Positions 63,640-64,000 of a stretch of 64,000 nt of DNA are shown here, in pieces (the first letter of the stretch is position 1; each line of letters opens with the position of its first letter). The stretch is from Favolaschia claudopus (Eukaryota; Basidiomycota; Agaricomycetes; Agaricales; Mycenaceae): positions 558,001-622,000 of the forward strand of contig JAWWNJ010000072.1 of NCBI GenBank assembly GCA_037176885.1. Direction: 5' to 3'. Below the pieces are notes generated by a model, which was given only the letters and a program-made list of their open reading frames with translations, had not been told where the DNA came from and did not search any database. Both the position numbers and the translations under genes were made by a program.

Positions 63640-64000
63640 TGATGATGATCAGGTTAAAATCGGATAGGTCCGGAATCGACTTACGTACTCGTGCTTGGCT
63701 GTTCTCTCTGCCGCTACAAGCTGTGTATTTTTGTTTCAACCTGAAATCACTGCGGGGGGGTTTTTTTTGGCCTGTTGATAGGGTGTGTGTTTTTTCTTTC
63801 TCGCTCTGGAGCTCGAGTGTGGGGGCTTTTTTCTGCCGAGGTGTTAAACGGGCGAAAATGGGCCCAATTGTAGCAGTTTCTCGTTTTAGATATGGGTGAA
63901 TCCATTCAAAATACTGATACAAAAGAACGTGACGTATGTTTCGATGAAATTGACCATAATTATGCAACAGTATTACCCCCAAACAATTGTACGGATTATC
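63640..64000. other. Window end, no supportable gene
   Basis: Overlapping frames on both strands with G- and T-runs (GGGGGGGTTTTTTTT at 63752-63767). No domain seen. Confidence 0.3.

Overview
This window looks like nuclear DNA from a mushroom-forming basidiomycete (Agaricomycetes), most likely from a large, repeat-rich genome such as those of Mycena-like Agaricales. Three things point there. Genes are cut by many short introns (about 45-60 nt, GT..AG). The gene families are typical of that group: alpha-type protein kinases, a seven-helix fungal membrane protein, a cytochrome P450, a DUF6589 protein and a fungal-type Zn2Cys6 protein. The DNA between genes is dense with miniature inverted-repeat and fold-back elements. 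The genus is an inference from general knowledge; no search was run.

Layout. 1-9.9 kb: graveyard of fragments (Ty3 integrase piece, Hda1-like deacetylase piece, N-terminal half of an alpha-kinase-type gene, a LINE ORF1 with zinc knuckles, a fold-back repeat, a PIF1-like helicase remnant). 10-17 kb: a doubtful gene, short repeats, a Zn2Cys6 gene carrying a one-base slip, a LINE endonuclease remnant and an apparently intact 152-aa basic protein. 17.5-19.6 kb: a PHD/chromatin-reader-like gene with a long Arg-Gly tract. 19.8-22 kb: non-autonomous TIR elements. 22-27.6 kb: a decayed DUF6589 gene, a helicase tail, a large fold-back element and an intact 208-aa protein of unknown function whose downstream tail recurs three times. 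28-38 kb: protease-like and LINE reverse-transcriptase remnants, a Plavaka-type transposase fragment, and several MITEs with clean target-site duplications.

40.2-43.2 kb holds the most coherent mobile-looking unit: a tyrosine recombinase (plus strand) and an intact SAP-like DNA-binding protein (minus strand), convergent with only 16 bp between their stop codons. A 302-bp repeat present in two inverted, apparently identical copies lies at 37.4 and 43.3 kb, on either side of this pair. 44-52 kb: more MITEs, an integrase-family C-terminus and the C-terminal kinase half of an alpha-kinase gene.

52.8-58.7 kb is an ordinary host-gene island: a complete seven-helix membrane protein, a complete P450 (facing it) and a small secreted cysteine-containing protein with a TATA box. 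From 58.7 kb on, a Ty3-type gag (interrupted by a 404-bp MITE with an 8-bp duplication) is followed directly by a 190-bp LTR with no pol, then nested MITEs and the end of another gene.

No rRNA, CRISPR array or bacterial feature is seen. One degenerate tRNA-like sequence is present. Exon joins and functions come from reading motifs by eye and remain predictions.
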